A DNA stretch of 44,128 nt, from NCBI GenBank assembly GCA_017467565.1, contig JAFUSV010000093.1, forward strand, positions 1-44,128, given 5' to 3'. This document shows positions 17,236 through 26,829 of this stretch, one piece after another. Both the position numbers and the translations under genes were made by a program. This DNA comes from Prevotella sp. (GTDB lineage Bacteria; Bacteroidota; Bacteroidia; Bacteroidales; Bacteroidaceae). Position 1 is the first letter of the stretch. Every line of letters begins with the position of its first letter. Under the pieces are notes generated by a model. It was not told where the DNA came from, did not search any database, and worked only from the letters and a program-made list of their open reading frames with translations.

Positions 17236-20200
17236 TTAGTTAAAGAAATACTTGATACCTACACTGGCGTACCAGCACTGGCCGATGCTGTGGTTGGGGG
17301 TCCACAGCGGGGTGTTGCCCTGGACGACTGCGGGAGTAGAGAAGGTGGCGAAGCCATCGCCATCGACGCCCTCGTACTTCAGGATGCGACCTGAGTTGAG
17401 GTCGGGGTTCATGTACTTGGCCACGCCCCAGGCAGAGTTGAAGAAGTTGAGCACGTTCTTCATGTCGAAGCTGAGCTGCAGCTTGTGACTGGTCTCTCCC
17501 AGACGCAGGCGGAAGTCGTGCTTGTAGGCGAAGTCGATGCGGTGTACCCAGGGTGAGTAGACGCTGTAGCCCTCGGCATACTCGCCCTGATGCTTCTTCA
17601 GGTAGGGCGTGTTGTGCACAAACTCCATGAAGCGGGCCTGGTCGTCGTCGCTCACGAAGCGGAACTGGCGGTCGGCCACCTGCTGGTCGGTAGGTATGAA
17701 GATGGCATCGTAGGGATAGCCGTCGCCGTTCATGTCGTTCGACGTCATGAACGAGTAGTTATAGCCGCCACGCCAGGTCTCATAGATGAGTGAGTAGTGG
17801 TTGCCGCTCTTGTCGTGGAGCGTGGCGCTGGCCACGAGGCGGTCGGGGGTGACAAACTGCGAGTTGTGCAGACGGATGAAGTTGGGACCCTCGGAGGTAG
17901 GCACGTAGGTGAAAGCCGACTCAGCCTGACTGCCGGGCATGCCTGTTATCTCCTTGTTCACGGTGTGGGTATAGGCAGCCATCAGGCTCATCCACTCGAA
18001 GGGCTGCGCATTGAGGGTCAGGTTGGCGGTCCAGCCGTAGCCCTTGCTGGTATTCTCAAGCACGAAGGCCGACTGTGCCACGCGGTAGCCGCTGGGATAG
18101 ATGGGACGGTTGTCTGCGCCGTTGAAGCGGGCGAAGCCACCCACGTTGGGTGTGCTCCAGTCAGAGATGCACACGGCATTGACGGTCTTGCTGAAGACAA
18201 ACTCGCCTGTTGCCGTGAAGGGGAACGACACGGGCAACTGATAGTCGACGGCCACCGACGTCTTCCACACCTGTGGCAGCTTGAAGCTCGGGTCTACACC
18301 GCAGATGGTAGACTGGTGTGTGCCGTCCTCGGGACTGATATTCACGGGATAGCCCATCGAGATGAGCTTGTCGCGCAGGGCTGCGATGGTGGCGTTGCCG
18401 TTAGCATCGGTGACTATGCTGCCCTGGAAGTTGGGGTCCTTCGTAGCGTAGCCCGAGAACTGGGTCATGTCGGTCCGGTCGGCACTGCTGGCACCCGTGG
18501 CATTCATGGACACAATGTTCTGTATCATACCCGAGTTGGTGGGCATGTTGGTGAAGAACACCAAGGGCAGACGACCCATGAACAGACCGGTGCCGCCACG
18601 CACCTTCAGCGACTTGTCGCCAAGCACGTCCCAACTGAAGCCTATACGGGGCGAGACGGTCAAGCTGCCATCGGGCCACTTGCCGGTGTCTACATGTTTG
18701 CCGAAGTAGTCGATGTCGTAGATGTATTTGTTGGTCATCAGGTCGCTGTTGTTGAAGAACAGGCCGTCGACCCTCAGACCTCCCGTCAGCTTCAGGTTCT
18801 GCAGCACGTTCCATTCGTCCTGCACGTAGACACCTATTTTATTATATTGTACGCGGGCTGAAGGCTTTGACTCACCTCCGTAGCCGTAGGTCAGGTTGAC
18901 AATCTCGGGGGTGGCTCCCGTCAGGAAGTCGTCGAGTGAAGCATAGCGGTAGTAGCCTGTACCGTTGCGCATAAAGTTGTTGTTGGCCAGCTGGTGCTCA
19001 AAGCTCAGGCCGGCAGTGATCTTGTGGTTGTCCAGATGGTAGGTCACGTCGTCCTTGATGTTCCAAACGACGTTCTCCACGGCATTGTTGTAGGAGAACA
19101 GCTCGTAGCCCAGCGCCATGTAGTTCTCGCCATCGCCGTCAAGGATGTCGATGAAGGGGAACTCGGCCGAATTGGAACCACGCACGGGGTCTTGTATCTT
19201 GGAGTAGGTGGCCAGCAGCTGGTTGGAGACGTTGTCGCTGAAACGGCTGTTCAGGTCGAACGAGAAGGAGTTGACGGTACGCTTGGTAGAGTACATCGAA
19301 TTGGCAAACGACATGGAGTACTGTCCCATACGGTCGTAACTGGAACGCGAGCCGCCAACCATCGACGTGCGGTTGGTGGCCACCCACCCGTTGTCCTTGG
19401 TGAAGTTGTATCTGAGGGCCAGATGGTGCTGGTCTGAGATGTTCCAGTCCAAACGCGCCAGCACCTTGTAGTTGCTCTCGTCAGCAGGGAATTTGGTCCA
19501 CGAGCCGGTGTCGTAGCCATACTTCTCACGTACAAAGTTGGAGACGGTCTCCAAGTCGCTCAGCTTGGTACGCGAAACGTAGTTGGTAGCATCGTACTGA
19601 CCGTCCACCGAGCCATGCCAGCGGTTGACCACCGTAGGGGTCTTCGACATTTCGCCGTTGACAAAGAAGAACAGCTTGTCCTTCAGGATGGGGCCACCCA
19701 GCGTGAAGCCGTAGGTGGTGTTCGAGCTCTTCTCGCGAGCACCGCTCAGCTGTATGCGCTCTATGGCATCGCCTTGCATGTTCTCGTTCTTGTGGTACAC
19801 ATAGGCCGTGCCCTTGAAGGTGTTGGTACCCGACTTGGTGATGGCATTCACGCCGCCGCCGATGAAGTCGGTCTGACGCACGTCGTAGGGCGAGATGACC
19901 ACCTGCAGCTCCTCGATGGCATCGATAGAGATAGGATTGCCACCGCCAGGCAGGGCATCTGACAGACCGAAGTTGTTGTTGAAGTTAGCACCATCTACGG
20001 TGAAGTTACCCAGACGGCCGTCGGTACCGGCAAAGCTCATGCCGCTGCCACCGTAGGGCGACAGACGGGTGATGTCGGTGATGGAACGGCTCACCGTAGG
20101 CAGATTAGTGATCTGCTGATTAGTAATGTTGGTCGAAGCTCCCATGTTCTCGATGGTCAGCTTTGAGGCCTTGCCGCTGATAGTCACCTCGGCTATCTCG

Positions 20201-20541
20201 TTGGCATTCTCCGAAAGCCACACATCGAGATTGTAGGTCTCACCCAGCTGCAGGGTTATGCCTTTCAGCATCTTGGTCTGATGACCAATGTAGCTGACGG
20301 TCACGGTGTAGGGACCGCCGGTACGCATACCTTGGATGGAGAAGCGACCAATAGCATTGCTCACTGCAGTGTAGCGAGTACCCGAAGGTTGGTGTACTGC
20401 CTGCACCGTGGCTCCGATGATGGTCTCACCGGTGCCTTCGAACGTTACCTTACCCGCCATGCTCGACGTGGTAACCTGAGCCAGTGCTGTCAACGTTGTC
20501 GTCAGCAGCATGGCTACCAGAAAGAAAAGTCTTTTCTGCAT
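17236..20541 (-). CDS. Oar-like TonB-dependent receptor
   Basis: This is a 1101-residue outer membrane receptor. It has a signal peptide (ending LTALAQ), a carboxypeptidase-regulatory-like domain (GKVTFEGTGETIIGATVQAVHQPSGTRY to about residue 110), a plug region (ITNLPTVSRSITDITRLSPY, FTVDGANFNNNFG, GGGVNAITKSGTN), and a 22-strand-type barrel ending in the aromatic strand WYASVGIKYFFN. These features match the Oar group rather than SusC; no SusD homologue is next to it. A promoter is visible at 20584-20616. It is cotranscribed with the BACON lipoprotein. Its ligand cannot be predicted. Confidence 0.92.
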   Translation of the reverse strand: MQKRLFFLVAMLLTTTLTALAQVTTSSMAGKVTFEGTGETIIGATVQAVHQPSGTRYTAVSNAIGRFSIQGMRTGGPYTVTVSYIGHQTKMLKGITLQLGETYNLDVWLSENANEIAEVTISGKASKLTIENMGASTNITNQQITNLPTVSRSITDITRLSPYGGSGMSFAGTDGRLGNFTVDGANFNNNFGLSDALPGGGNPISIDAIEELQVVISPYDVRQTDFIGGGVNAITKSGTNTFKGTAYVYHKNENMQGDAIERIQLSGAREKSSNTTYGFTLGGPILKDKLFFFVNGEMSKTPTVVNRWHGSVDGQYDATNYVSRTKLSDLETVSNFVREKYGYDTGSWTKFPADESNYKVLARLDWNISDQHHLALRYNFTKDNGWVATNRTSMVGGSRSSYDRMGQYSMSFANSMYSTKRTVNSFSFDLNSRFSDNVSNQLLATYSKIQDPVRGSNSAEFPFIDILDGDGENYMALGYELFSYNNAVENVVWNIKDDVTYHLDNHKITAGLSFEHQLANNNFMRNGTGYYRYASLDDFLTGATPEIVNLTYGYGGESKPSARVQYNKIGVYVQDEWNVLQNLKLTGGLRVDGLFFNNSDLMTNKYIYDIDYFGKHVDTGKWPDGSLTVSPRIGFSWDVLGDKSLKVRGGTGLFMGRLPLVFFTNMPTNSGMIQNIVSMNATGASSADRTDMTQFSGYATKDPNFQGSIVTDANGNATIAALRDKLISMGYPVNISPEDGTHQSTICGVDPSFKLPQVWKTSVAVDYQLPVSFPFTATGEFVFSKTVNAVCISDWSTPNVGGFARFNGADNRPIYPSGYRVAQSAFVLENTSKGYGWTANLTLNAQPFEWMSLMAAYTHTVNKEITGMPGSQAESAFTYVPTSEGPNFIRLHNSQFVTPDRLVASATLHDKSGNHYSLIYETWRGGYNYSFMTSNDMNGDGYPYDAIFIPTDQQVADRQFRFVSDDDQARFMEFVHNTPYLKKHQGEYAEGYSVYSPWVHRIDFAYKHDFRLRLGETSHKLQLSFDMKNVLNFFNSAWGVAKYMNPDLNSGRILKYEGVDGDGFATFSTPAVVQGNTPLWTPNHSIGQCWYASVGIKYFFN

Positions 20542-20583
20542 AAGATGATATTAATAATAGGGTTGTTAGCGATTTCTCGACTG

Positions 20584-20616
20584 CAAATTTACACAATATA
20601 ATCGAAACAGCGCAAT
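20584..20616 (-). promoter_or_regulatory. Promoter of the TonB receptor operon
   Basis: Read on the minus strand: ATTG, 21 bp, then TAAATTTG. The -7 box at 20584-20591 matches TAnnTTTG exactly. It leaves a leader of about 35 nt before the receptor start codon at 20541. Confidence 0.7.
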
Positions 20617-20660
20617 TTCTTGCGTATTTTTTCAAAGAAAATATGCACTAACGTTTGTAT

Positions 20661-21431
20661 TCAACGTAGCACGATGCCGCTGTAGATGCGACCTGAATGT
20701 ATGCCCAACCGCCTGGCTGAGAAGTAGCGGTCGCACTGGTCGTAGGTGCAGAGTGCGGTCTGATGTATCTGTGTGCCGGGCACGCCCATCGACGTCAGCA
20801 GCCACTCATTGCACAGGGGCAGGTCGATGTGCCATTTCTCTTCACGACGGGCTATGAGCGACATGGGGAACCCTTCGCTCGCAAAGGCATCGTACACCTC
20901 GTCGCCCACCTCGAAGTTCTTCACCGTGATGCAGGGACCGATGACGGCATGCAACTGTTCCGGCCTGCTGCCGTAGGTGCTCTGCATCCTCGCCACAGTC
21001 TTCTCTGCTATACGTGCCACCGTGCCGCGCCAACCGGCATGGGCCACGGCGGCAGCATGATGCTCGGGGTCATATATAATAATAGGTGTGCAGTCGGCTG
21101 TCGACACGCCGATACAGATGCCAGTCTCATTGGTCAGCAGTGCATCGATGCCCTCTGTTCTTGCCGACTGCTCAGCCTCGGTGAGTCTCAGGTAGTCGGC
21201 ATCCACCTCGCAGATACCGTCGCCATGCACCTGATGGGGAATGACCAGCAGGCCGCATCGCAGTTTCAGCCTCAACAGCTCTCGGTTGCAAGCCACGTGC
21301 TCCGCATCGTCGCCACAGTAGGCATTCGCATTGAAGTTGGCGTAACTGCCTACACTAAAACCTCCCTGCCGCGTCGTGCTGAATGCTGTCACGCGGTCAG
21401 AGAGGTTATAATATGTCAGTACCGGATTCAC
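20661..21431 (-). CDS. pgeF: Peptidoglycan editing factor PgeF (YfiH/YlmD laccase-domain) family
   Basis: This family, once called polyphenol oxidases, includes E. coli PgeF, which removes UDP-MurNAc carrying L-Ser in place of L-Ala; other members act on purine nucleosides. The protein is 256 residues, typical for the family. Zinc-site motifs are HQVHGDG (H69), STADCTPI (C114) and AHAGWRGT (H131), plus IGPCI and ALCTYDQ near the end. The start is GTG at 21431, overlapping the obg stop by four bases (GTGA), which implies translational coupling. It is the last gene of the hpt-adk-obg-pgeF series. Confidence 0.92.
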   Translation of the reverse strand: MNPVLTYYNLSDRVTAFSTTRQGGFSVGSYANFNANAYCGDDAEHVACNRELLRLKLRCGLLVIPHQVHGDGICEVDADYLRLTEAEQSARTEGIDALLTNETGICIGVSTADCTPIIIYDPEHHAAAVAHAGWRGTVARIAEKTVARMQSTYGSRPEQLHAVIGPCITVKNFEVGDEVYDAFASEGFPMSLIARREEKWHIDLPLCNEWLLTSMGVPGTQIHQTALCTYDQCDRYFSARRLGIHSGRIYSGIVLR

Positions 21432-22639
21432 TGTTTGCGGTCCTCCTCCTCGTCGTCTTCGTATTCGAAGTCCTCCAGATCGTCGAAGTCCTCCACGTCT
21501 ACGTATTCTATGTCCTCGTCTTCGCCCTCGTCGGCCAGTTCGGCAGCAAATTGGGTCATATCCTTGTCGCGGTGTACCAGCGAGTCCTCGGCCAACAGCG
21601 TCTGCAGCTTGTTACTCTCCGCATTCAGTTCGCGCCACAGCACGTCCTTCAGCTCTTCCAGCCCGTACCCCGTTGCCGCCGATATGAACACCACCGGCAC
21701 CTGCTCGCCCAGCGCGACTTGGTTTTCCCAAGCCGTCTCTATCTCCTTTCTCAGCATCCCTATCAGCTCCTCGTCCAACAGGTCGCACTTCGTCACGGCC
21801 AGCACACGGTGCTTGTCTATCAGCTCAGGGTTAAACTGCCGCAGTTCGTTGAGCAGTATCTCGTATTCACGCTTGATGTCATCGGTATCGCCTGGCACCA
21901 TGAACAGCAGCAGCGAGTTGCGCTCTATATGGCGCAGGAAACGAAGACCCAGTCCCCTACCCTCGCTGGCACCCTCGATGATGCCTGGGATGTCGGCCAT
22001 CACAAACGACTTATTGTCGCGATAGCCTACGATGCCCAGCGAGGGTTCCATCGTCGTGAAGGGGTAGTTGGCTATCTTCGGCTTCGCATTCGACAGCGTT
22101 GACACCAGCGTCGACTTACCCGCATTGGGGAAGCCTACCAGTCCCACGTCGGCCAGCAGTTTCAGTTCCAGGATGACGGTCATCTCCTGCATCGGCTCAC
22201 CGGGCTGCGCATAGCGCGGAGCCTGGTTGGTAGCCGAGCGGAACTGGAAGTTACCCAGACCGCCGCGTCCTCCTTTCAGCAGTACTATCTCCTGTCCGTC
22301 GTAGGTCACGTCGCAGACATACTTTCCCGTCTCGGCATTGTAGACCACCGTACCACAGGGTACGTCGATATACACGTCCTTGCCATCGGTACCGTGGCAC
22401 TTATCCTTACCGCCGTTGCCGCCATGTTCAGCAAAGATGTGGCGTTCGTACTTCAGGTGCAACAGCGTCCAGTAGTTATGATTGCCACGCAGTATCACGC
22501 TGCCGCCCTTGCCGCCGTCGCCACCGTCGGGACCGCCGTTGGGGTTATACTTCACGTGCTTCAGGTGCATACTTCCGCGTCCGCCCTTTCCAGAGCGACA
22601 CAGGATCTTCACATAGTCTACAAAATTCGATTCTGGCAT
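21428..22639 (-). CDS. obg: GTPase Obg/CgtA
   Basis: Obg is an essential GTPase tied to 50S ribosome assembly and stress responses. The protein is 403 residues: the glycine-rich Obg fold at 1-158 ([32 protein letters not shown]), the G domain with G1 GFPNAGKST at 169-177, [13 protein letters not shown] as switch II, and TKCD as G4. The C-terminal 60 residues are a very acidic tail rich in Asp and Glu, replacing the OCT domain of Gram-positive forms. It lies downstream of adk across a 9-bp tandem repeat and overlaps pgeF. Confidence 0.97.
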   Translation of the reverse strand: MPESNFVDYVKILCRSGKGGRGSMHLKHVKYNPNGGPDGGDGGKGGSVILRGNHNYWTLLHLKYERHIFAEHGGNGGKDKCHGTDGKDVYIDVPCGTVVYNAETGKYVCDVTYDGQEIVLLKGGRGGLGNFQFRSATNQAPRYAQPGEPMQEMTVILELKLLADVGLVGFPNAGKSTLVSTLSNAKPKIANYPFTTMEPSLGIVGYRDNKSFVMADIPGIIEGASEGRGLGLRFLRHIERNSLLLFMVPGDTDDIKREYEILLNELRQFNPELIDKHRVLAVTKCDLLDEELIGMLRKEIETAWENQVALGEQVPVVFISAATGYGLEELKDVLWRELNAESNKLQTLLAEDSLVHRDKDMTQFAAELADEGEDEDIEYVDVEDFDDLEDFEYEDDEEEDRKQ

Positions 22640-22653
22640 AGCTTTCTTAACTT

Positions 22654-22698
22654 ATGGGGCCAATGAGGCCCATGAGGCCCATGAGACCCATGAGGCCT
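22654..22698. repeat. Nine-base tandem repeats between adk and obg
   Basis: About four imperfect copies of CATGAGGCC / CATGAGACC (9-bp period) lie between the adk stop and the obg start, each containing the palindromic GGCCCATGAGGCC-type step. The repeats touch the end of adk. Confidence 0.75.
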
Positions 22699-23269
22699 AT
22701 AGATTATCGACAACCTTGCAGATGTCACTGAAGATGCGGTCCAGCTCGCCCAAACCGTCTATGTGGTGATGCAGGCCCTCCTGCTTGTACCACTCTATGA
22801 GAGGCTGCGTCTGTGAGTGATACACCACGAGGCGCTTCTTGATGGTCTCTTCGTTGTCATCGGCACGGCCGCTCATCTGTCCACGCAGTATGAGTCGCTT
22901 CATCAGCTCGTCCTCGGGCACGTCGAGTTCCAGCATGGCTGCCACCTTGTCGCCACGCTCGGCCAGCATCTGCTTCAGGGCCTCAGCCTGGGGGATGGTA
23001 CGGGGGAACCCGTCGAAGATGACACCCTTGTGAGCACGACCGAAGGAGTCGTAGACCGATGCCAGAATGCTCACCATCAGGTCGTCGGGTATCAGCTGTC
23101 CCTGATCGATGAAGCCCTGGGCCGTCTTTCCCAGGTCGGTACCACGCTTGATTTCACTACGCAGCACATCGCCGGTAGAGATGTGCTCCAGTCCATATTT
23201 CTCAATGAGCTTATCGCTCTGCGTACCCTTGCCTGAGCCAGGGGCGCCAAAGATCACGATGTTCTTCAT
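22697..23269 (-). CDS. adk: Adenylate kinase
   Basis: Adenylate kinase catalyses ATP + AMP = 2 ADP. From the ATG at 23269 the protein is 190 residues, the standard short form, starting MKNIVIFGAPGSGKGTQ with the P-loop at 8-16. FDGFPRT marks the AMP site, and the short lid has no zinc Cys (RLILRGQMSGRADDNEETIKKRL). An in-frame ATG at 23404 would add 45 residues (beginning MRFVKLPYAPSD) unlike anything in the family. I choose 23269 because a GAGGAG Shine-Dalgarno-like stretch lies about 9 bases before it. The upstream 135 bp are otherwise unassigned. Confidence 0.95.
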   Translation of the reverse strand: MKNIVIFGAPGSGKGTQSDKLIEKYGLEHISTGDVLRSEIKRGTDLGKTAQGFIDQGQLIPDDLMVSILASVYDSFGRAHKGVIFDGFPRTIPQAEALKQMLAERGDKVAAMLELDVPEDELMKRLILRGQMSGRADDNEETIKKRLVVYHSQTQPLIEWYKQEGLHHHIDGLGELDRIFSDICKVVDNL

Positions 23270-23411
23270 AATAATATGCTCCTCTACTTGATTTACATTC
23301 ACTTGTTTCTCCTTGCCGCTGAACCTATACCACAAGTCCCGCAGCAGGTCACTCTTCTGTGCCTCCACATCACTCGGCGCATACGGTAGTTTCACAAATC
23401 TCATGACTTTA

Positions 23412-23474
23412 TAAACTCTTAATTCTTAATCGGCGAAGCCGACAACTCTTAACTCTTAATTCTTAACTCTCAAT
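23412..23474. repeat. AACTCTT/AATTCTT heptamer repeats at the hpt-adk junction
   Basis: Seven-base units AACTCTT and AATTCTT repeat about seven times and are interrupted by the small palindrome TCGGC-gaa-GCCGA (23430-23442). The last unit runs into the final codons of hpt. Confidence 0.75.
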
Positions 23475-24002
23475 TAGAGTGAAGATGTCCCTCAGGTTGC
23501 GTCCCTGCTGGTCGTAGTCCAGACCGTAGCCTACGATGAAGTCGTTGGGTATCTCCATGGCCACATACTTGATGTCGAGTTCCACCTGCAGCTTCTCGGG
23601 TTTCAGCAACAGCGCGCAGACATCCACCGAGGCCGGATGACGTGTGCCCAGCGACTCTATCATGCGCTTCATGGTCAGACCGGTGTCCACGATGTCCTCG
23701 ATGATGACGATGTGACGGCCCGACAGGTCCTCATTGACGCCCAGCACCTCGGTCACCTTGCCCGTCGAGGTGGTGCCCTGGTAACTGGCCAACTTCACAA
23801 ACGAGATCTCGCAGGGAATGGTAACCTCTCGCATCAGGTCGGCTGCGAAGACAAAGGCTCCGTTGAGCACGGCGAGAAAGAGTGGATTCTTGCCTGCAAA
23901 GTCATGGTTGAGCCGTTCGGCTACGGCTTTCACGCGCTTCAGAATCTCGGCTTCAGGAATGGATGTTTCGAAAGTTTTGTCCTTGATTGTAACTCTGCTC
24001 AT
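23463..24002 (-). CDS. hpt: Hypoxanthine phosphoribosyltransferase
   Basis: This enzyme salvages hypoxanthine (and guanine) to IMP/GMP using PRPP. The protein is 179 residues, with the PRPP-binding motif VIIEDIVDTGLTM, the flexible loop SYQGTTSTG, and the C-terminal base-binding segment EIPNDFIVGYGLDYDQQGRNL. It is the first gene of the hpt-adk-obg-pgeF cluster and is divergent from nnrD across 90 bp. The C-terminus is formed within a heptamer repeat. Confidence 0.96.
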   Translation of the reverse strand: MSRVTIKDKTFETSIPEAEILKRVKAVAERLNHDFAGKNPLFLAVLNGAFVFAADLMREVTIPCEISFVKLASYQGTTSTGKVTEVLGVNEDLSGRHIVIIEDIVDTGLTMKRMIESLGTRHPASVDVCALLLKPEKLQVELDIKYVAMEIPNDFIVGYGLDYDQQGRNLRDIFTLIES

Positions 24003-24026
24003 ATTGTTTTTTCATAAATTTTGATG

Positions 24027-24085
24027 CAAAATTACAAAAAAAACGGGAAAAATGACTACAGATTACTAATTATTTTGTATTTTTG
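24027..24085. promoter_or_regulatory. Divergent -7 boxes between hpt and nnrD
   Basis: On the minus strand TAATTTTG lies at 24027-24034, 25 bp before the hpt start. On the plus strand TATTTTTG lies at 24078-24085, seven bases before the nnrD ATG. Clear -33 TTTG elements are not seen at ideal spacing for either. The nnrD transcript would be nearly leaderless. Confidence 0.55.
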
Positions 24086-24092
24086 CATCGTT

Positions 24093-25604
24093 ATGAAGAT
24101 TTTCACCGCTGCTCAGATACGTGAGCTTGATAAATATACGATAGAACAGGAGCCCGTCAAATCCATTGACTTGATGGAGCGTGCAGCCAGGTCTGTGGCC
24201 GATGCCATCACGGAGCGATGGTCCAAAGAGGTGCCCATCGTGGTCTTTGCCGGCCATGGCAACAACGGGGGCGACGCTCTGGCCGTAGCACGCATGCTGC
24301 TCGACCGAGGCTACGAAGTAGAGACATTCCTCTTTAATATTTCCGGCAGCCTGTCTGCTGACTGTGCCGAGAACAAGCGTCGACTGCTGGACCGACGCAA
24401 CAACCACCTGACCGAGGTCACGCAGGAGTTCGACCCGCCACGTCTCGAGGCTGGCATGCTGGTCGTCGACGGTCTGTTTGGCTCCGGGCTCAACAAGCCG
24501 CTGGCCGGTGGCTTTGCCTCGCTGGTGAAATATATCAACGGCTCGCAGGCCGAGGTAGTCAGCATCGACGTACCGTCGGGCCTCATGACCGAGGACAACA
24601 CCTACAACGTGAGGGCCAACATCATACATGCCACGCTGACCCTGACGTTCCAGCAGACCAAGCTGTCGTTCCTCTTCGAGGAGAACCAGACGTTTGTGGG
24701 CGAGCTGCAAATACTCGACATCGGCATCAGCGAACAAGGCATCAGCAATATCGACACGCAATACACGCTGCTGGAGGAAGACGACATACGCCGGCTCATC
24801 AAGCCACGCTCACCATTTGCCCACAAGGGCACCATGGGCAAGGCCCTCATTGTAGCCGGCAGCTACGGCATGGCGGGAGCCGCCGTTCTGGCCACGAAGG
24901 CCTGTCTGCGGTCGGGTGTCGGCAAGGTGACCATCCATACCCCCAAGCGCAATGCTGCCATCCTGCAGATGTCGGTACCCGAGGCCGTGCTCCACATAGA
25001 CCGCGAGGAGACCATCTTCTCCGAGGCTGCAAGCACCGATGACTATCAGGCCCTGGGCATAGGCCCCGGCCTGGGCACCTCCGAGCAGACCTGCATCGCC
25101 ATGATAGCACAGCTGCGCCGGGCGCAGTGCCCGGCCGTCATCGATGCCGATGCCATCAACATCCTGGCAGTCCGACGTGCATGGCTGCAGCAGCTGCCCA
25201 AGGGCGTCATCATGACACCCCATGCCAAGGAGCTGGACCGCATGGAGGGACAGAGCCTCGACAGCTTCGAGCGACTGACCAAGGCACGCCAGCTCGCAGA
25301 GCGCATACAGGGCATCGTCGTGCTCAAGGGGCACTACACGGCCATCTGTCTGCCCGACGGCCATGTCATCTTCAACTCCACCGGCAATGCCGGCATGGCC
25401 ACCGCAGGCAGCGGCGACGTCCTCACAGGCATCATCACCGCCTTGCTGGCTCGCGGCTACAAGCAGCGCGAAGCCTGCATGCTGGGCGTCTACCTCCACG
25501 GCTTAGCCGGCGACCTCGCTGCCGAGGAGCTGGGCGAAGAGAGCCTCATCGCCAGCGACATCATCGCCTTCCTGCCGAAGGCCTGGACCGCCCTCCGCCC
25601 CTAA
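24093..25604 (+). CDS. nnrD: Bifunctional NAD(P)H-hydrate epimerase / ADP-dependent dehydratase
   Basis: This enzyme repairs NADHX and NADPHX. From the ATG at 24093 the protein is 503 residues: an N-terminal YjeF epimerase domain (MKIFTAAQIRELDKYTIEQEP, GHGNNGGDAL) to about 215, then the ribokinase-like C-terminal domain with SPFAHKGTMGKALIVAGSYGMAGA, MTPHAKEL and the nucleotide motif TAGSGDVLTG near 450. An in-frame ATG at 24021 would place a 24-residue non-family sequence across the promoter, so it is rejected. It is monocistronic or leads into the DUF4831 gene 51 bp downstream. Confidence 0.95.
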   Translation: MKIFTAAQIRELDKYTIEQEPVKSIDLMERAARSVADAITERWSKEVPIVVFAGHGNNGGDALAVARMLLDRGYEVETFLFNISGSLSADCAENKRRLLDRRNNHLTEVTQEFDPPRLEAGMLVVDGLFGSGLNKPLAGGFASLVKYINGSQAEVVSIDVPSGLMTEDNTYNVRANIIHATLTLTFQQTKLSFLFEENQTFVGELQILDIGISEQGISNIDTQYTLLEEDDIRRLIKPRSPFAHKGTMGKALIVAGSYGMAGAAVLATKACLRSGVGKVTIHTPKRNAAILQMSVPEAVLHIDREETIFSEAASTDDYQALGIGPGLGTSEQTCIAMIAQLRRAQCPAVIDADAINILAVRRAWLQQLPKGVIMTPHAKELDRMEGQSLDSFERLTKARQLAERIQGIVVLKGHYTAICLPDGHVIFNSTGNAGMATAGSGDVLTGIITALLARGYKQREACMLGVYLHGLAGDLAAEELGEESLIASDIIAFLPKAWTALRP

Positions 25605-25619
25605 AAGAAAAAAAGTGTG

Positions 25620-25640
25620 TCGAGCGGTTTTGCCGCTCGA
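25620..25640. repeat. Hairpin between nnrD and the DUF4831 gene
   Basis: TCGAGCGG (25620-25627) and CCGCTCGA (25633-25640) form a perfect 8-bp stem with a TTTTG loop. It is flanked by A-runs on both sides rather than a T-run, so it is not a plus-strand intrinsic terminator. Confidence 0.55.
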
Positions 25641-25655
25641 AAAAGAATAGAAAGT

Positions 25656-26744
25656 ATGAACAGAATCCCCCCCCTTGCAACCCTGCTTGCAGCCCTTTTC
25701 ACCTGCTGCGCCGTCAGCGCACAGACCCAGCTCGCCCAGTACCGCCCCGGCGTAACCACCGACGGCGCCGTCTATTTCCTGCCTAAGACAGGCATCAACG
25801 TAGAGGTCATGGTCGAGAAGACCACCTACCAGCCTGGCGACTTCTGCCGCTATGCCCAGCGCTACCTGCGACAGAACGATGTCAGCCAGGAGCCTTCCGT
25901 CAGCTACCGCATCATCGCCATCGAGCAGACGCCCTTCGCCCTGCCCGACACGCTGAAGGGCTATGCCGTGAAGTTCAATGCCAAGACGGTGGCTGCCAAC
26001 GTAGCACTGGCTGACGACGGCCGTCTGCTGGCCATCAATGCCGAGCCCATCAAGGCACAGACCACGAAGCTGTCGTTCACGCCGGCCCGCCGACCCGCCC
26101 CCATCAATCCCCGTCAGCTGATGAGCGAGGAGATACTCGCTGCCGGAAGCACGACGAAGATGGCCGAGCTCACGGCTCACGAGATATACGACCTGCGCGA
26201 GAACCGCAACCTGCTCATCAAGGGACAGGCCGACTTCATGCCCCAGGACGGCAACCAGATGCGCCTGATGCTCCATCAGCTGGAGGAGCAGGAGCGCGCC
26301 CTCTCGTCCATGTTCGTAGGCACCACCACTCGCGACACCACGCTCCATGTGGTCACCGTCGTCCCCGACGGACCGCTGCAGCGCCAGCTGCTGTTCCGCC
26401 TGTCGCAGGTCAACGGTCTGGTAGACATCGACGACCTCTCGGGTACACCTTATTATATAAGTATAGAGGACATGAAGACCGTGCCCGAGATTGATGTCGA
26501 GGCAGCCATGAAGGCCAAGAAGAAGCAGTATGAAGCAGGCATCTACGTCAACGTGCCGGGCCGCATGCGCTCCACCCTCTTCGAGGGCATCAACGCCCTG
26601 CAGACCGCAGAGCTGCCCGCCCCCCAGTTCGGCAACGTAGAGCTGCTCAGTGCCGAGCTCTTCAACAAGCACTACACCACCCACCTGTGGCTCAACCCCA
26701 TCACCGGGGCCGTAGACCGTCTGGAGGCCGAGCAGCCCAAATAA
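25656..26744 (+). CDS. DUF4831 family protein
   Basis: The protein is 362 residues with a signal peptide (MNRIPPLATLLAALFTCCAVSAQ). Its size and patterns match the DUF4831 family of Bacteroidetes: YFLPKTGINVEVMVEKTTYQPGDFCRYAQRYL, the AAGSTTKMAELTAHEIYDLRENRNLLIKGQAD segment, and a C-terminal YHTTHLWLNPITGAVDRLEAE-like ending. The function of the family is unknown; it is exported. The ATG at 25656 gives a clean signal peptide, while an earlier in-frame start would add 13 residues crossing the hairpin. It is the last plus-strand gene before the minus-strand island. Confidence 0.83.
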   Translation: MNRIPPLATLLAALFTCCAVSAQTQLAQYRPGVTTDGAVYFLPKTGINVEVMVEKTTYQPGDFCRYAQRYLRQNDVSQEPSVSYRIIAIEQTPFALPDTLKGYAVKFNAKTVAANVALADDGRLLAINAEPIKAQTTKLSFTPARRPAPINPRQLMSEEILAAGSTTKMAELTAHEIYDLRENRNLLIKGQADFMPQDGNQMRLMLHQLEEQERALSSMFVGTTTRDTTLHVVTVVPDGPLQRQLLFRLSQVNGLVDIDDLSGTPYYISIEDMKTVPEIDVEAAMKAKKKQYEAGIYVNVPGRMRSTLFEGINALQTAELPAPQFGNVELLSAELFNKHYTTHLWLNPITGAVDRLEAEQPK

Positions 26745-26762
26745 GCCAGTCTCAGCCACACA

Positions 26763-26811
26763 GCAGAGGGGGCAGCCGCCACGTGCCATGCGTGAAGGCT
26801 GCCCCCTCTGC
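26763..26811 (-). terminator. Cassette hairpin 1 (GGGGGCAGCC family)
   Basis: A perfect 15-bp stem, GCAGAGGGGGCAGCC (26763-26777) with its complement at 26797-26811, and a 19-base loop containing CCACGTGCC. It lies between the convergent DUF4831 gene and the broken small gene at 26830-27099. There is no T-run. The same hairpin type closes five other genes in the island. Confidence 0.8.
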
Positions 26812-26829
26812 TTACATTCTCGATATATC

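Noticed and set aside
24021..24092. N-terminal extension of nnrD
   Set aside because: The 24 added residues lie across the -7 box and are not family-like; the ATG at 24093 gives the standard start.
25620..25640. Intrinsic terminator after nnrD
   Set aside because: The stem is good but followed by A rather than T on the plus strand.
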